Numbered from the stretch's first letter, positions 48,893-58,583 are shown. The stretch is DNA of 64,000 nt from Kosakonia quasisacchari (GCF_004331415.1 NZ_SJOP01000020.1:1-64000), one strand, 5' to 3'. The notes: a model not told the origin generated them from the letters alone. Made by a program: numbers and translations.

Positions 48893-50188
48893 TCAGGAGG
48901 GCAAAACAATGTTGTGGTAAATCGGCCAGTGGAAAGAAAATTTCGCGCCGCCCAGTTCGCTCTGGCCGCAACTGACTTCCCCGCCGAAGGCCTGTGCGAT
49001 GGAATACACAATCGCCAGGCCCAGGCCACAGCCGCCGGTCGCGCGGTCGCGGCTGGGATCGAGGCGAACAAAGGGCTCAAACACCCGTTCGCGCTCTTCG
49101 GGCGCAATGCCGGGACCATCATCTTCAACGATCATGCAGGCTTGTGAGCCTTCGCGTTGTAAGGTGACTTTTACCGTTTGCTGGCTGTAACGCAGGGCGT
49201 TGTTCAGCAGATTATCCAGAACACGCTCCATCAGGCGCATATCCAGCGCGCCGTAATCTTCACCGGGCGTTGTTGTCAGCAAAAAGGTGTGCTGCGGGTT
49301 CATGCTGCGCGCATCGTCAAGGTAGCTGCTGAACCATGCTGGCAGATCAGGCGAGGTGAGTTTCAACTCGGTTTGCGGGCGATCGAGACGGGCGTACGTC
49401 AGCAATTCTTCAATCAACGCCTCCAATTGCCCGATATCGCGATTTAATGCCGCGTGCTCGGTTTCGCTGAGGTTTTCACTCATCTCCAGCCGGTAACGCA
49501 GCCTGACCAACGGCGTGCGCAGTTCGTGGGCTATGCCGTCTATAAGGTGCTTTTTACTGGCGATCAGTGCGTTGATATTGTCCGCCATCTGGTTAAAGGC
49601 GATACCGAGCCGCTCAAAACTCGAGGCGCTGTCAAAATGAATGCGCTCTTCTAAATGCCCCTCGCCGAAGCGTTGTGCTGCCGATTCAAGCCGTAACATC
49701 TCTTGCCAGTGCGGGCGCATCCAGATAAATACCGGAAAGGCGAGAGAGATAGCAATCAGCGCCATCAAGCCCATATCCAGCAGCCGCGTTTCATGCAGAA
49801 AAAAAAGATACGGCACCGGGCCGACCGCCAAAACATAGTGGCTGCGGGGAATGCGTTGGATGAATGTGTATTCCGAATCGAGCGCTACAATATCGCCTTC
49901 ACGCAGCCGTTGCGCCGGGCGCGGTTCCAGCGTGTATTTGCTCATCGGTTCAATGCGCAGATTAAACGACAGATTGAGATCCAGTTCCTTCAGGGTCCTG
50001 GCCCATTGATTGGGCGGGATCTCGCGCAGCTCGCTACGCATCAGGTACAGCGAGCTTTTCATCAAATCGTCAAGGGACTGGCGGCCAGCGCGCTCGGCGG
50101 TGAATTTATAAACCAGACCCACCAGCATCGTCATGACCAGAAAGCAGACGAACAGCAAAAGGTAAAACTGGACGAACAGCTTTTTCAT
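48893..50188 (-). CDS. rstB: Sensor histidine kinase RstB
   Basis: Partner of RstA. 431 residues (E. coli 433). Two membrane helices (about residues 10-30 and 135-155) enclose a periplasmic domain; then a HAMP linker, the phosphorylated His in IDGIAHELRTPLVRLRYR, and the ATPase boxes DNLLNNALRYS, EDDGPGIAPEE and GCGLGLAIVYS. It lies 21 bases downstream of rstA. Confidence 0.96.
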   Translation of the reverse strand: MKKLFVQFYLLLFVCFLVMTMLVGLVYKFTAERAGRQSLDDLMKSSLYLMRSELREIPPNQWARTLKELDLNLSFNLRIEPMSKYTLEPRPAQRLREGDIVALDSEYTFIQRIPRSHYVLAVGPVPYLFFLHETRLLDMGLMALIAISLAFPVFIWMRPHWQEMLRLESAAQRFGEGHLEERIHFDSASSFERLGIAFNQMADNINALIASKKHLIDGIAHELRTPLVRLRYRLEMSENLSETEHAALNRDIGQLEALIEELLTYARLDRPQTELKLTSPDLPAWFSSYLDDARSMNPQHTFLLTTTPGEDYGALDMRLMERVLDNLLNNALRYSQQTVKVTLQREGSQACMIVEDDGPGIAPEERERVFEPFVRLDPSRDRATGGCGLGLAIVYSIAQAFGGEVSCGQSELGGAKFSFHWPIYHNIVLPS

Positions 50189-50209
50189 AGCGACACCTGG
50201 TTGTGCGTT

Positions 50210-50932
50210 TTAGTTGTCCCACGCATGCGGGGCAAACAGATAGCCTTTGTTGCGGACGGTTTTAATTCGGTAGGGTTCCGTTGCGCTGTCGAGCAATTTT
50301 TTACGCAGACGGGAAATCGCCACATCAACACTGCGATCCATGCCATCGTAACTTACACCACGTAAGTTTTTCAGCAGCGCATCCCTGTCCATAATCTGCC
50401 CGGCATGAGTCGCTAATTCCCACAACAATTCAAAATCGGCAGTAGAGAGGGCGACTTGTTGCCCGGCCAGCAGTACCTGGCGGTTAACGGGATCGATAGA
50501 CAAGGTGCCGAAGCTGATCGTCTTATGCTGTTTCAGCGAGGGAGTTGCGGGTTCGGCGACGGTATTCGCACTGCTGCGCTGGCGCAAATGCAAACGCAGG
50601 CGCGCCAGCAATACGGCGGGCGGCGTGGTTTTGAGAATATAATCGTTGGCACCCATCTCCAGTGAAAGAATATGGTTCATATCACTGTCCAGCGAGGTGA
50701 GCAGCACAATCGGGCCGTTCCACTGGTTACGCAGGTCACGGCACAAAGTCATGCCATCTTTACCGGGCAGCATGATATCCAGCAGTACCAGTTCGGGTTT
50801 TTCGCGGGCGATCACCTCTTCGGCACGATCACCTCGGGGTTCGACAATGACGTCCATATCGTGTTTGCCCAGATAAGCGGCAATCAGTGCGCCCACTTCC
50901 GGGTCATCTTCCACAAAAACGATCTTATTCAT
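50210..50932 (-). CDS. rstA: Response regulator RstA
   Basis: OmpR-family regulator, 240 residues (E. coli 239) from the ATG at 50932. Receiver with the phosphorylated Asp in LVLLDIMLPGKDG and the Lys in DYILKTTPPAVLL; C-terminal winged helix with SVDVAISRLRKKLLD. In E. coli rstA is switched on by PhoPQ at low magnesium and controls acid-response genes. A PhoP-type box lies upstream. Confidence 0.96.
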   Translation of the reverse strand: MNKIVFVEDDPEVGALIAAYLGKHDMDVIVEPRGDRAEEVIAREKPELVLLDIMLPGKDGMTLCRDLRNQWNGPIVLLTSLDSDMNHILSLEMGANDYILKTTPPAVLLARLRLHLRQRSSANTVAEPATPSLKQHKTISFGTLSIDPVNRQVLLAGQQVALSTADFELLWELATHAGQIMDRDALLKNLRGVSYDGMDRSVDVAISRLRKKLLDSATEPYRIKTVRNKGYLFAPHAWDN

Positions 50933-50988
50933 AAGCCATCGCGATTGTTCAAAAACGTCAACATACACCGCCTTGCTATAAGCTGCCA

Positions 50989-51005
50989 TTAATCTTTTCT
51001 AAACG
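50989..51005 (-). promoter_or_regulatory. PhoP box of rstA
   Basis: Minus-strand CGTTTA-GAAAA-GATTAA, close to the E. coli rstA PhoP box as I recall it (TGTTTA-GAAAC-GATTGA). A TATAGC hexamer lies 8 bases downstream, somewhat closer than usual. Confidence 0.55.
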
Positions 51006-51060
51006 AAGAGGCTTCCGTTATGCTGTAGGTCGTTGTTGTTGCAGTGATAAAGGTAAAATC

Positions 51061-51396
51061 ATGGGGTTGGTGATTAAAGCGGCTATCGGGGCGCTGGTAG
51101 TACTGTTGATTGGTCTGTTAGCCAAAACAAAAAATTACTATATTGCCGGGTTAATCCCGTTATTTCCGACTTTCGCGCTGATTGCGCACTATATTGTCGC
51201 CACCGAGCGTGGAGTTGAGGCGCTGCGCACCACGATCGTGTTCGGCATGTGGGCCATTATTCCCTATTTTATCTATTTGCTGTCGCTCTGGTATTTCACC
51301 GGTTTTATGCGGGTCTGGCCGGCGCTGGGCTGTGCGGTAATCTGCTGGAGCCTCAGCGCCTGGCTGTTAATTTACTGCTGGAGCCGGCTGCACTAG
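51061..51396 (+). CDS. ydgC: GlpM-family inner-membrane protein YdgC
   Basis: 111 residues, four predicted helices, the same length as E. coli YdgC (AKTKNYYIAGLIPLFPTFAL is conserved). GlpM-family proteins affect alginate in Pseudomonas; function here is unknown. Divergent from rstA. Its stop TAG and the stop of ydgI share the tetranucleotide CTAG; the E. coli gene folM between the two is absent. Confidence 0.92.
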   Translation: MGLVIKAAIGALVVLLIGLLAKTKNYYIAGLIPLFPTFALIAHYIVATERGVEALRTTIVFGMWAIIPYFIYLLSLWYFTGFMRVWPALGCAVICWSLSAWLLIYCWSRLH

Positions 51397-52775
51397 CGCA
51401 TCAGCATCCAGGTGGCTGGAACGGCGGCGATTAGCAATGCGCCAATCAGCGCTTTTTCATGTTGCTTGAGCATCTCCGTCATCTCATGCGTGTGACGGGC
51501 GTACATAAACACCAGCAGACCCGGAGCATAGAGCACCACCGACAGTAATAAATGCATCGGACCGGATGCATACAATAGCCATAAACCATACAGACAAGCG
51601 CCGATTGCCACCGCCTGGTGCAAAGGACGCTGCGCGATCTTCAACAGGAACGCGCCGACGAGGAAATAGGGCACCAGAATCATCTCTGACGCGATGGTCA
51701 GCAGCGTGTTGTAATCCGAACCGGTGAGCCAGATAAGTACCAGGCAAACCTGTACGCTGATATTGGTCAGCCACAAAGAGGCAGCCGGTGCGTTGTTTTT
51801 ATTCTGCCGTGCGAAGATCTTCGGGAACGCTTTATGGGTTGCTGCCAGTAACGGCACTTCCGCTGCCATAATCGTCCAGCTCAGGTACGCGCCGCAGACT
51901 GAAACAATTAAACCCACAGCGATAACGACGTCGCCCCAGCTACCCAGCAGTTTCACCATCAGACCGGCCATTGATGGGTTGCGCATTTCCGCCAGTTCCG
52001 GGCGGGGAACAACGCCGAGCGAAAGCAAGGTAACCAGCAGGTAGACGGTTAGTGCCGCCAGCACGGCGAGCAGTGTGGCGCGGCCGACATCGTGCTTATT
52101 GCGCGCCCGGGCGGAGACCACAACCGCGCCCTCGACACCAATAAATACCCACAGGGTAATCAGCATGGTGTTTTTAACCTGTTCCCACACCGGAACACCC
52201 AGCGCGATGCCGCTGAAATCAAGACGGAACTTGTCGAGGTTAAACGCCAGCGCCGCCAGCACAACAAACAGCCCGAGCGGCACCAGTTTCGCCAGCGTCG
52301 CTGCCAGGTTGATACTCGCAGCGGTTTGTACGCCGCGCAGAACCAGCGCATGCACAATCCACAATAACACGGATGCGCCAACAATCGATTGCCAGGTGTT
52401 GCCATCGCCAAACAAGCGCAACGATGGTGTATCGGTAAAGAAACTCAGCGCGGAAAAGACGATAACCAGATAAGAGACGTTGGCGATAACCGCGCACAGC
52501 CAGTAGCCCCAGGCCGAACAAAAGCCAATCAGCTCACCAAAACCTTCGCGGGCGTAGGTAAATATGCCGCCATCCAGATCCGGGCGAATGCGGGTCAGGA
52601 TCAACATGGCAAAGGCGAGCAATAAAATTCCTGCACCAGTGATTATCCAGCCAATGATCAGCGCTGCCGGGCTGGCAACTTCCGCCATATTTTGCGGCAG
52701 GCTGAAAACGCCTGCGCCTAGCATTGAGCTTAAAACCAGCGCAGTTAAAGCGCTAAGGCCAAGTTTCTTTTCCAT
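51393..52775 (-). CDS. ydgI: Basic amino acid antiporter of the ArcD/YdgI type
   Basis: 460-residue APC-superfamily transporter, as long as E. coli YdgI, with twelve or thirteen helices. N-terminal GLSALTALVLSSMLGAGVFS is the APA antiporter motif. Probably exchanges arginine and ornithine or related amino acids; no arginine deiminase genes lie nearby, so the substrate is unproven. Confidence 0.9.
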   Translation of the reverse strand: MEKKLGLSALTALVLSSMLGAGVFSLPQNMAEVASPAALIIGWIITGAGILLLAFAMLILTRIRPDLDGGIFTYAREGFGELIGFCSAWGYWLCAVIANVSYLVIVFSALSFFTDTPSLRLFGDGNTWQSIVGASVLLWIVHALVLRGVQTAASINLAATLAKLVPLGLFVVLAALAFNLDKFRLDFSGIALGVPVWEQVKNTMLITLWVFIGVEGAVVVSARARNKHDVGRATLLAVLAALTVYLLVTLLSLGVVPRPELAEMRNPSMAGLMVKLLGSWGDVVIAVGLIVSVCGAYLSWTIMAAEVPLLAATHKAFPKIFARQNKNNAPAASLWLTNISVQVCLVLIWLTGSDYNTLLTIASEMILVPYFLVGAFLLKIAQRPLHQAVAIGACLYGLWLLYASGPMHLLLSVVLYAPGLLVFMYARHTHEMTEMLKQHEKALIGALLIAAVPATWMLMR

Positions 52776-52920
52776 GGTTATCCTGTCAAAAAAGCAACTA
52801 ATCCAGAATAATTATTTTGCCGTGGCGCATAAATATGGTGGATATCACTAAGGCGCGGGATTTTACGGAGAGTCGACGAGCCATGCAATGAGGTGGGGCG
52901 ACAATTTCACGAAAAAGGGT

Positions 52921-52950
52921 AAAAAATAAAAAAGGCGGCCGTAGCCGCCT
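52921..52950 (-). terminator. ydgH terminator
   Basis: On the minus strand AGGCGGC and GCCGCCT with loop TACG, then TTTTTATTTTTT; placed 15 bases beyond the ydgH stop. Confidence 0.9.
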
Positions 52951-52965
52951 GATGCATAATGCAGA

Positions 52966-53910
52966 CTATTTATACAGATCGGCGCTGATGGTCATGTTGT
53001 TGCCGCTTTCTGACCACTGGCGGGTGATGTGATAGTACTTAGCACCTTTCTGCGCGGCACGTTTGGCGACCTGGTAAGAGATCTCGGTCATGTTGCCATA
53101 GTTGCCGGTGAACTTAATGCTGTCGAAAGGCACCATCTGGGCCGCGGTGATTTTATTCACCTCTTCAACCTTCGTGCCGTCAGGCAGAGTGACACTGTAA
53201 CGACCGCCGGAAGAGGATTGGGTTTCGAAGAAACGACCTACACCGACGCCTGCGGTCGCATCGCTGGCGACGCCTGGGATTTCAACTTTTTTCGCTTCTT
53301 CACCGCCTTTTGCCAGCGCGGCGCGGCCCGCATCCGAGTCACGCGGGATAGCATCCGCGCTCTGGATAACGCGTTTTTTCGCGTCGGCTTTATAAATAAA
53401 GGCTGTGATTATCTGGTTGCCGCCCTGGTTTGCATCAACCTGACGAACAATAAAGAAAGAGGCTGCGCCTTTCTCTTTAGCGGCTTTAGTAATGGCGTCG
53501 TTCACTTCCGGCTGGGTGCGGAAGAAACCCTGAACGGTCACCGTATCGTACGGCTGAAGCGCAATCGCTTGATCTTTCGGTAGCTCCGTCACGCCGTTAA
53601 TAACACGGAAAGCAGGGCGCTCCGCTTTTGCTGCGTCAGCCTTGTATAAATCAATCGTCGCGCGCTGGTTGCCGCTGTTGCCCGCGTCGGAGCTATCAAC
53701 AACGTAAAATGATGCGGCACCTTCTTTATCCGCGCGTTTGGATGCTGCGTTAACGACGTCGCCAATGGCATTAAAACGGCCGGTGATCACGATGCGATCG
53801 TAAGGTTTTACCGCTGCCGCTTGCTCCGGTGTTAACTCTGTCGCTGCGTTGGCGGTAAATGCCGTTGCCGAGAGAAGTGCTGACGCCAGGAGGGTGTACT
53901 TAAGCTTCAT
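52966..53910 (-). CDS. ydgH: Periplasmic three-domain DUF1471 protein YdgH
   Basis: 314 residues from the ATG at 53910, as in E. coli. Signal peptide MKLKYTLLASALLSATAFTANA, then three DUF1471 (BhsA/McbA-like) domains visible as repeated patterns: RIVITGRFNAIGDVVNA, TVTVQGFFRTQPEVNDA, and SIKFTGNYGNMTEISYQ, each followed by GAASFYVV, GAASFFIV or GAKYYHIT. In E. coli YdgH/DolP-network roles in the envelope have been reported (TamB/YhdP/YdbH-related is a different protein). Exact function unknown. Confidence 0.93.
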   Translation of the reverse strand: MKLKYTLLASALLSATAFTANAATELTPEQAAAVKPYDRIVITGRFNAIGDVVNAASKRADKEGAASFYVVDSSDAGNSGNQRATIDLYKADAAKAERPAFRVINGVTELPKDQAIALQPYDTVTVQGFFRTQPEVNDAITKAAKEKGAASFFIVRQVDANQGGNQIITAFIYKADAKKRVIQSADAIPRDSDAGRAALAKGGEEAKKVEIPGVASDATAGVGVGRFFETQSSSGGRYSVTLPDGTKVEEVNKITAAQMVPFDSIKFTGNYGNMTEISYQVAKRAAQKGAKYYHITRQWSESGNNMTISADLYK

Positions 53911-54412
53911 AAAAATAATCCTTCGCCTTGCGCAAACCATAAACTGGTGTTGTTGTTGGGAAAACGTCGGTGATTATTGCATTTAAACAGCGCGACTGTC
54001 TGCGTCATTTTTCACTGACTGTGCGGCTGAGGGGGAAATAACGATAACCTTTAGTGATATGTTGAAAAAACAGACGCTTGACCAGCAAAACCGATAAAGG
54101 TTATGACTTTTTTAAGTTAATACATTGTTAAAAAGCGAATCTTCACTGGAGATTAATCGTGTTTTGCCGCTTCGCTTGAGCGGAATATCGGCCTGTATGC
54201 GGGAATTTAAGGCAAATAACCTTGCCTGCGGCCTCTAACAGTTAATTTTCACGGATAAATGCATAATTTCTCTTTTCCGGCTGTGGATCACAGGCGTTAT
54301 TTTCAGTAGGTTATAGAAAGTTTGTTACTGTTTTATTTTCCGCAGCGTTGAGTAAATAACCGCGCCGGAACCACTGACAAACCATCATCTAAAACCGATG
54401 GAAGGGAAAACT
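53911..54412. other. ydgH-pntA divergent intergenic region
   Basis: About 500 bases. It carries the promoters of ydgH and pntAB. A long-range perfect inverted repeat, ATAACCTTTA (54044-54053) and TAAAGGTTAT (54095-54104), lies in it with a 41-base spacer. The pntA ribosome site AAGGG lies before the ATG. No gene seen. Confidence 0.45.
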
Positions 54413-55942
54413 ATGCGTATTGGTGTACCTAAAGAACGGTTGGCCAATGAAACCCGCGTTGCAGCGACGCCGAAAACGGTCGAGCAACTGCTTAAACTGG
54501 GTTTTACCGTCGCGATTGAAAGCGGCGCGGGCAAGCTGGCAAGTTTTGACGACGATGCGTTCGTCCAGGCTGGGGCGACGATTGTCGATGGGAGCAACGT
54601 CTGGCATTCAGACGTTATCCTCAAAGTTAACGCGCCGGATGACGAAGAGATCGCGCTGCTTAGTCCGGGCACGACACTGGTGAGTTTTATCTGGCCTGCG
54701 CAAAATCCGGCATTAATGGAGAAGCTGGCCGCGCGCAACATTACTGTGATGGCAATGGATTCCGTGCCGCGCATCTCCCGCGCCCAGTCGCTGGATGCGT
54801 TGAGCTCAATGGCCAATATTGCGGGCTATCGTGCGATTGTTGAAGCGGCGCATGAATTCGGCCGTTTCTTTACCGGGCAGATCACGGCGGCAGGTAAAGT
54901 GCCACCGGCGAAGGTGATGGTGATTGGCGCGGGTGTTGCCGGTCTGGCAGCGATTGGCGCGGCCAACAGTCTTGGGGCCATTGTGCGTGCGTTCGATACG
55001 CGTCCTGAAGTCAAAGAGCAGGTGCAGAGTATGGGCGCCGAGTTCCTGGAGCTGGATTTCCAGGAAGAAGCGGGCAGCGGCGACGGTTACGCGAAAGTGA
55101 TGTCCGAAGCCTTTATCAAAGCAGAAATGGACCTCTTCGCAGCCCAGGCGAAAGATGTCGACATCATTGTCACCACGGCGCTTATTCCGGGGAAACCCGC
55201 ACCGAAGCTGATCACCCGTGAAATGGTGGATTCCATGAAGCCGGGCAGCGTGATTGTTGACCTTGCCGCGCAAAACGGCGGTAACTGCGAATACACGGTA
55301 CCGAACGAGGTCAGCACCACCGCCAATGGCGTGAAAGTGATCGGTTATACCGATTTGCCTGGCCGTTTGCCCACGCAGTCTTCCCAGCTTTACGGCACCA
55401 ACCTTGTCAACCTGCTGAAATTGCTGTGCGTTGAGAAAGACGGCAATGTGGTTGTCGATTTTGATGACGTTGTGGTTCGCGGGGTGACCGTGGTTCGCGA
55501 CGGTGAAGTCACCTGGCCGGCACCGCCGATTCAGGTTTCTGCACAACCGCAGGCTGCGCCAAAAGCTGCCGCTGCACCAAAAGAAGAGGCCAAACCGGCT
55601 TCGCCGTGGCGGAAATATGCCTTTATGGCTCTGGCGATCATCCTGTTTGGCTGGCTCGCCGATGTTGCACCGAAAGAGTTCCTCGGCCACTTTACCGTCT
55701 TCGCACTGGCTTGCGTGGTGGGTTATTACGTGGTGTGGAACGTCTCGCATGCACTGCACACGCCGCTGATGTCGGTGACTAACGCGATTTCCGGCATTAT
55801 CGTTGTTGGTGCGCTTTTGCAGATTGGTCACGGCGGCTGGGTCAGCTTCTTGAGTTTTATTGCGGTACTGATTGCCAGCATTAATATTTTTGGTGGTTTC
55901 ACCGTCACTCAGCGCATGCTGAAAATGTTCCGGAAGAACTAA
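54413..55942 (+). CDS. pntA: Proton-translocating NAD(P) transhydrogenase subunit alpha
   Basis: Membrane enzyme that uses the proton gradient to reduce NADP+ with NADH. 509 residues (E. coli 510). NAD-binding domain with MVIGAGVAGLAAIGAANSLG; a linker rich in Ala/Pro/Lys (about residues 378-402); then four C-terminal helices. Start at 54413 (MRIGVPKERL). PntB follows after 10 bases. Confidence 0.97.
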   Translation: MRIGVPKERLANETRVAATPKTVEQLLKLGFTVAIESGAGKLASFDDDAFVQAGATIVDGSNVWHSDVILKVNAPDDEEIALLSPGTTLVSFIWPAQNPALMEKLAARNITVMAMDSVPRISRAQSLDALSSMANIAGYRAIVEAAHEFGRFFTGQITAAGKVPPAKVMVIGAGVAGLAAIGAANSLGAIVRAFDTRPEVKEQVQSMGAEFLELDFQEEAGSGDGYAKVMSEAFIKAEMDLFAAQAKDVDIIVTTALIPGKPAPKLITREMVDSMKPGSVIVDLAAQNGGNCEYTVPNEVSTTANGVKVIGYTDLPGRLPTQSSQLYGTNLVNLLKLLCVEKDGNVVVDFDDVVVRGVTVVRDGEVTWPAPPIQVSAQPQAAPKAAAAPKEEAKPASPWRKYAFMALAIILFGWLADVAPKEFLGHFTVFALACVVGYYVVWNVSHALHTPLMSVTNAISGIIVVGALLQIGHGGWVSFLSFIAVLIASINIFGGFTVTQRMLKMFRKN

Positions 55943-55952
55943 GGGGTAACAG

Positions 55953-57341
55953 ATGTCTGGAGGATTAGTTACAGCTGCATACATTGTTGCCGCGATCCTG
56001 TTTATTTTCAGTCTGGCGGGGCTTTCTAAACACGAAACGTCTCAGCAGGGGAATAACTTTGGTATCGCCGGGATGGCGATTGCACTAATTGCAACCATCT
56101 TTGGCCCGGACACCGGGAATGTCGCCTGGATTTTAGTGGCGATGATTATCGGCGGCGCGATTGGTATTCGCCTGGCGAAGAAAGTTGAAATGACCGAAAT
56201 GCCAGAGCTGGTGGCGGTACTGCACAGCTTTGTCGGCCTGGCTGCGGTATTGGTCGGTTTTAACAGCTATCTTGACCACGAAGTGGGACTGGATCCGGTG
56301 CTGGTGAATATTCACCTGACGGAAGTGTTCCTCGGCATCTTCATTGGTGCGGTGACCTTCACGGGTTCTATCGTCGCTTTCGGTAAACTGCGCGGGAAGA
56401 TCTCCTCGAAGCCGCTGATGCTGCCGCATCGCCACAAATTGAATCTGGCTGCATTAGTGGTTTCCTTCGTGTTGCTGCTGGTGTTTGTACGCGCTGAAAG
56501 TGTTGGTCTGCAAGTGTTGGCGCTGTTGATCATGACGATGATTGCGCTGGTGTTTGGCTGGCATCTGGTGGCCTCTATCGGTGGTGCGGATATGCCGGTA
56601 GTGGTTTCCATGCTGAACTCCTATTCCGGTTGGGCGGCGGCGGCGGCGGGCTTTATGCTCAGCAACGACCTGCTGATCGTTACCGGTGCGCTGGTCGGCT
56701 CTTCCGGTGCGATCCTCTCTTACATTATGTGTAAGGCGATGAACCGCTCCTTTATCAGCGTGATTGCCGGTGGTTTTGGTACTGATGGTTCCTCAACCGG
56801 TAGCGATGAAGAAGCGGGCGAGCACCGTGAAATCAATGCCGAAGAGACCGCCGAGCTGCTGAAAAACTCGCATTCGGTCATCATCACCCCAGGCTACGGC
56901 ATGGCGGTGGCGCAGGCGCAATATCCGGTGGCGGAAATCACCGAAAAACTGCGCGCGCGCGGCGTGAAGGTGCGTTTCGGTATTCACCCGGTTGCCGGAC
57001 GTTTACCGGGCCATATGAACGTACTGCTGGCAGAAGCGAAAGTGCCTTACGACATCGTGCTGGAAATGGACGAAATCAACGATGATTTCGCCGACACCGA
57101 CACCGTGCTGGTTATTGGTGCGAACGACACGGTTAACCCGGCGGCGCAGGATGATCCGAAGAGCCCGATCGCAGGTATGCCGGTGCTGGAAGTGTGGAAA
57201 GCGCAGAACGTGATTGTGTTCAAACGTTCCATGAACACCGGTTACGCGGGCGTGCAAAACCCCTTGTTCTTTAAAGAGAACACGCAGATGTTGTTTGGCG
57301 ATGCCAAAGCCAGCGTTGACGCTATCCTCAAAGCGCTGTAA
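55953..57341 (+). CDS. pntB: NAD(P) transhydrogenase subunit beta
   Basis: 462 residues as in E. coli. N-terminal block of about eight or nine helices forms the proton path, followed by the NADP-binding domain from about residue 290 (IITPGYGMAVAQAQ, and VLVIGANDTVNPAAQ). Overlap-free operon with pntA; strong terminator after it. Confidence 0.97.
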   Translation: MSGGLVTAAYIVAAILFIFSLAGLSKHETSQQGNNFGIAGMAIALIATIFGPDTGNVAWILVAMIIGGAIGIRLAKKVEMTEMPELVAVLHSFVGLAAVLVGFNSYLDHEVGLDPVLVNIHLTEVFLGIFIGAVTFTGSIVAFGKLRGKISSKPLMLPHRHKLNLAALVVSFVLLLVFVRAESVGLQVLALLIMTMIALVFGWHLVASIGGADMPVVVSMLNSYSGWAAAAAGFMLSNDLLIVTGALVGSSGAILSYIMCKAMNRSFISVIAGGFGTDGSSTGSDEEAGEHREINAEETAELLKNSHSVIITPGYGMAVAQAQYPVAEITEKLRARGVKVRFGIHPVAGRLPGHMNVLLAEAKVPYDIVLEMDEINDDFADTDTVLVIGANDTVNPAAQDDPKSPIAGMPVLEVWKAQNVIVFKRSMNTGYAGVQNPLFFKENTQMLFGDAKASVDAILKAL

Positions 57342-57354
57342 TGCGTATCGATTG

Positions 57355-57382
57355 AAAAACCGCTCTTCGGAGCGGTTTTTTT
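57355..57382 (+). terminator. pntAB terminator
   Basis: AAAACCGCTC and GAGCGGTTTT around a TTCG loop, then TTTT. Confidence 0.95.
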
Positions 57383-57447
57383 TGGTCTGCATTGGCGAAA
57401 GCAGTGTGTCTATACTTTTATCTTCATGTTTTTTATGAGGAGGAAGG

Positions 57448-58560
57448 ATGACGTTTTTGTCACGTTTTGACTTCATATCCATATTGATGTTGCCATCATT
57501 CTGGATTGGTCTTGCCACGGTGGTTATCGTTACGCTGGTTGTCTACTGGCTGTTCACCTACTTACTGAATATGGTGCTGAAAGGCGCGCGTAACTGGAGT
57601 GAAAAGCAGGAGGGCGTCGGCAGGCTGCAGCATGTTGTGGTGGATATGCTCAGGCGCACCAGCAAATTCCTGCTCTTTGTGGCGGCGTTACTCTTCAGCC
57701 TGCGGTTTGTCGATCTCCCCAATCACCTGTTTACCACACTCGGGCACGCCTGGTTTTTAGTGCTGGCGGTTCAAATCGCCCTCTGGCTTGATCAGGGCGT
57801 GGTGTCGTGGATGCGTCACTTGATGTTCTCGCCCAATACCAGTAAAAACCCGGTCACCATGGTGATTGCCGGTCTGCTGCTGCGCATGATGCTCTGGACG
57901 ATGATGTTGTTATCGATTCTGGCGAATGTCGGGGTCAACATTACCGCGCTGGTCGCCAGCCTTGGCGTGGGCGGTATCGCCATTGCGCTGGCGGTGCAAA
58001 CCATTCTCAGCGATGTTTTCGCCTCGCTTTCTATCGGCTTTGATAAACCTTTTGAGATCGGTGACTTCGTCGTTTTCGGCGACGTTGCTGGCACTATTGA
58101 GCATATTGGCCTGAAGACGACGCGTATTCGTAGCCTGAGCGGGGAGCAGATTGTTTGCGGTAACGCCATCTTGCTTCAACAAACGCTACATAACTACAAA
58201 CGTATGCAGACCCGGCGCATCGTCTTCACCTTTGGTCTGGCGCTCACTACGCCGCCGGAGAAGCTGCGTAAAGTGGGTGAAATGGTACGCGCCATCATCA
58301 CTGATGTTGGCAACACGCGCTTTGACCGCGCCCATTTCCTGGGGTTTGGTACCGATCGGCTGAATTTTGAAGTGGTGCATATCGTCAATTCGGCGGACTA
58401 CAACACCTACATGGATATTCAACAAGAAATCAATATCCGCATCATGGAGCATCTGGCTGCAGAGGGGATTGAACTGGCACTGCCGTGCGTAGTGGTGAAA
58501 GGGGGAGTGGCTGTCGAAACGTCGCCCGCAGAACCACAAAGGGAACAAACGGCTGTATAA
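57448..58560 (+). CDS. MscS-family mechanosensitive channel (not YnaI)
   Basis: 370-residue membrane protein. About four N-terminal helices, then the MscS pore helix with its Gly/Ala pattern (LGVGGIAIALAVQ, residues about 171-183), the beta-domain entry DKPFEIGDFVVFGDVAGTIEHIG, and a C-terminal alpha-beta domain. E. coli has the MscS-like gene ynaI next to uspE-fnr, but this protein differs clearly from YnaI in sequence and length, so it is another subfamily at the corresponding place. GGAGGA precedes the ATG at 57448. Gating and osmotic role are inferred from family. Confidence 0.88.
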   Translation: MTFLSRFDFISILMLPSFWIGLATVVIVTLVVYWLFTYLLNMVLKGARNWSEKQEGVGRLQHVVVDMLRRTSKFLLFVAALLFSLRFVDLPNHLFTTLGHAWFLVLAVQIALWLDQGVVSWMRHLMFSPNTSKNPVTMVIAGLLLRMMLWTMMLLSILANVGVNITALVASLGVGGIAIALAVQTILSDVFASLSIGFDKPFEIGDFVVFGDVAGTIEHIGLKTTRIRSLSGEQIVCGNAILLQQTLHNYKRMQTRRIVFTFGLALTTPPEKLRKVGEMVRAIITDVGNTRFDRAHFLGFGTDRLNFEVVHIVNSADYNTYMDIQQEINIRIMEHLAAEGIELALPCVVVKGGVAVETSPAEPQREQTAV

Positions 58561-58563
58561 AAA

Positions 58564-58583
58564 AACCCGCCTCGCGGCGGGTT
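58564..58583. terminator. Terminator between the MscS-like gene and uspE
   Basis: AACCCGCC and GGCGGGTT around TCGC. A-rich on the left and TTGCTTGTTT on the right; it may work for both convergent genes. Confidence 0.8.

Noticed and set aside
54806..55984. 392-codon open frame antisense to pntA
   Set aside because: It lies fully opposite a well-conserved gene, has no family features and reflects GC-rich codon bias.
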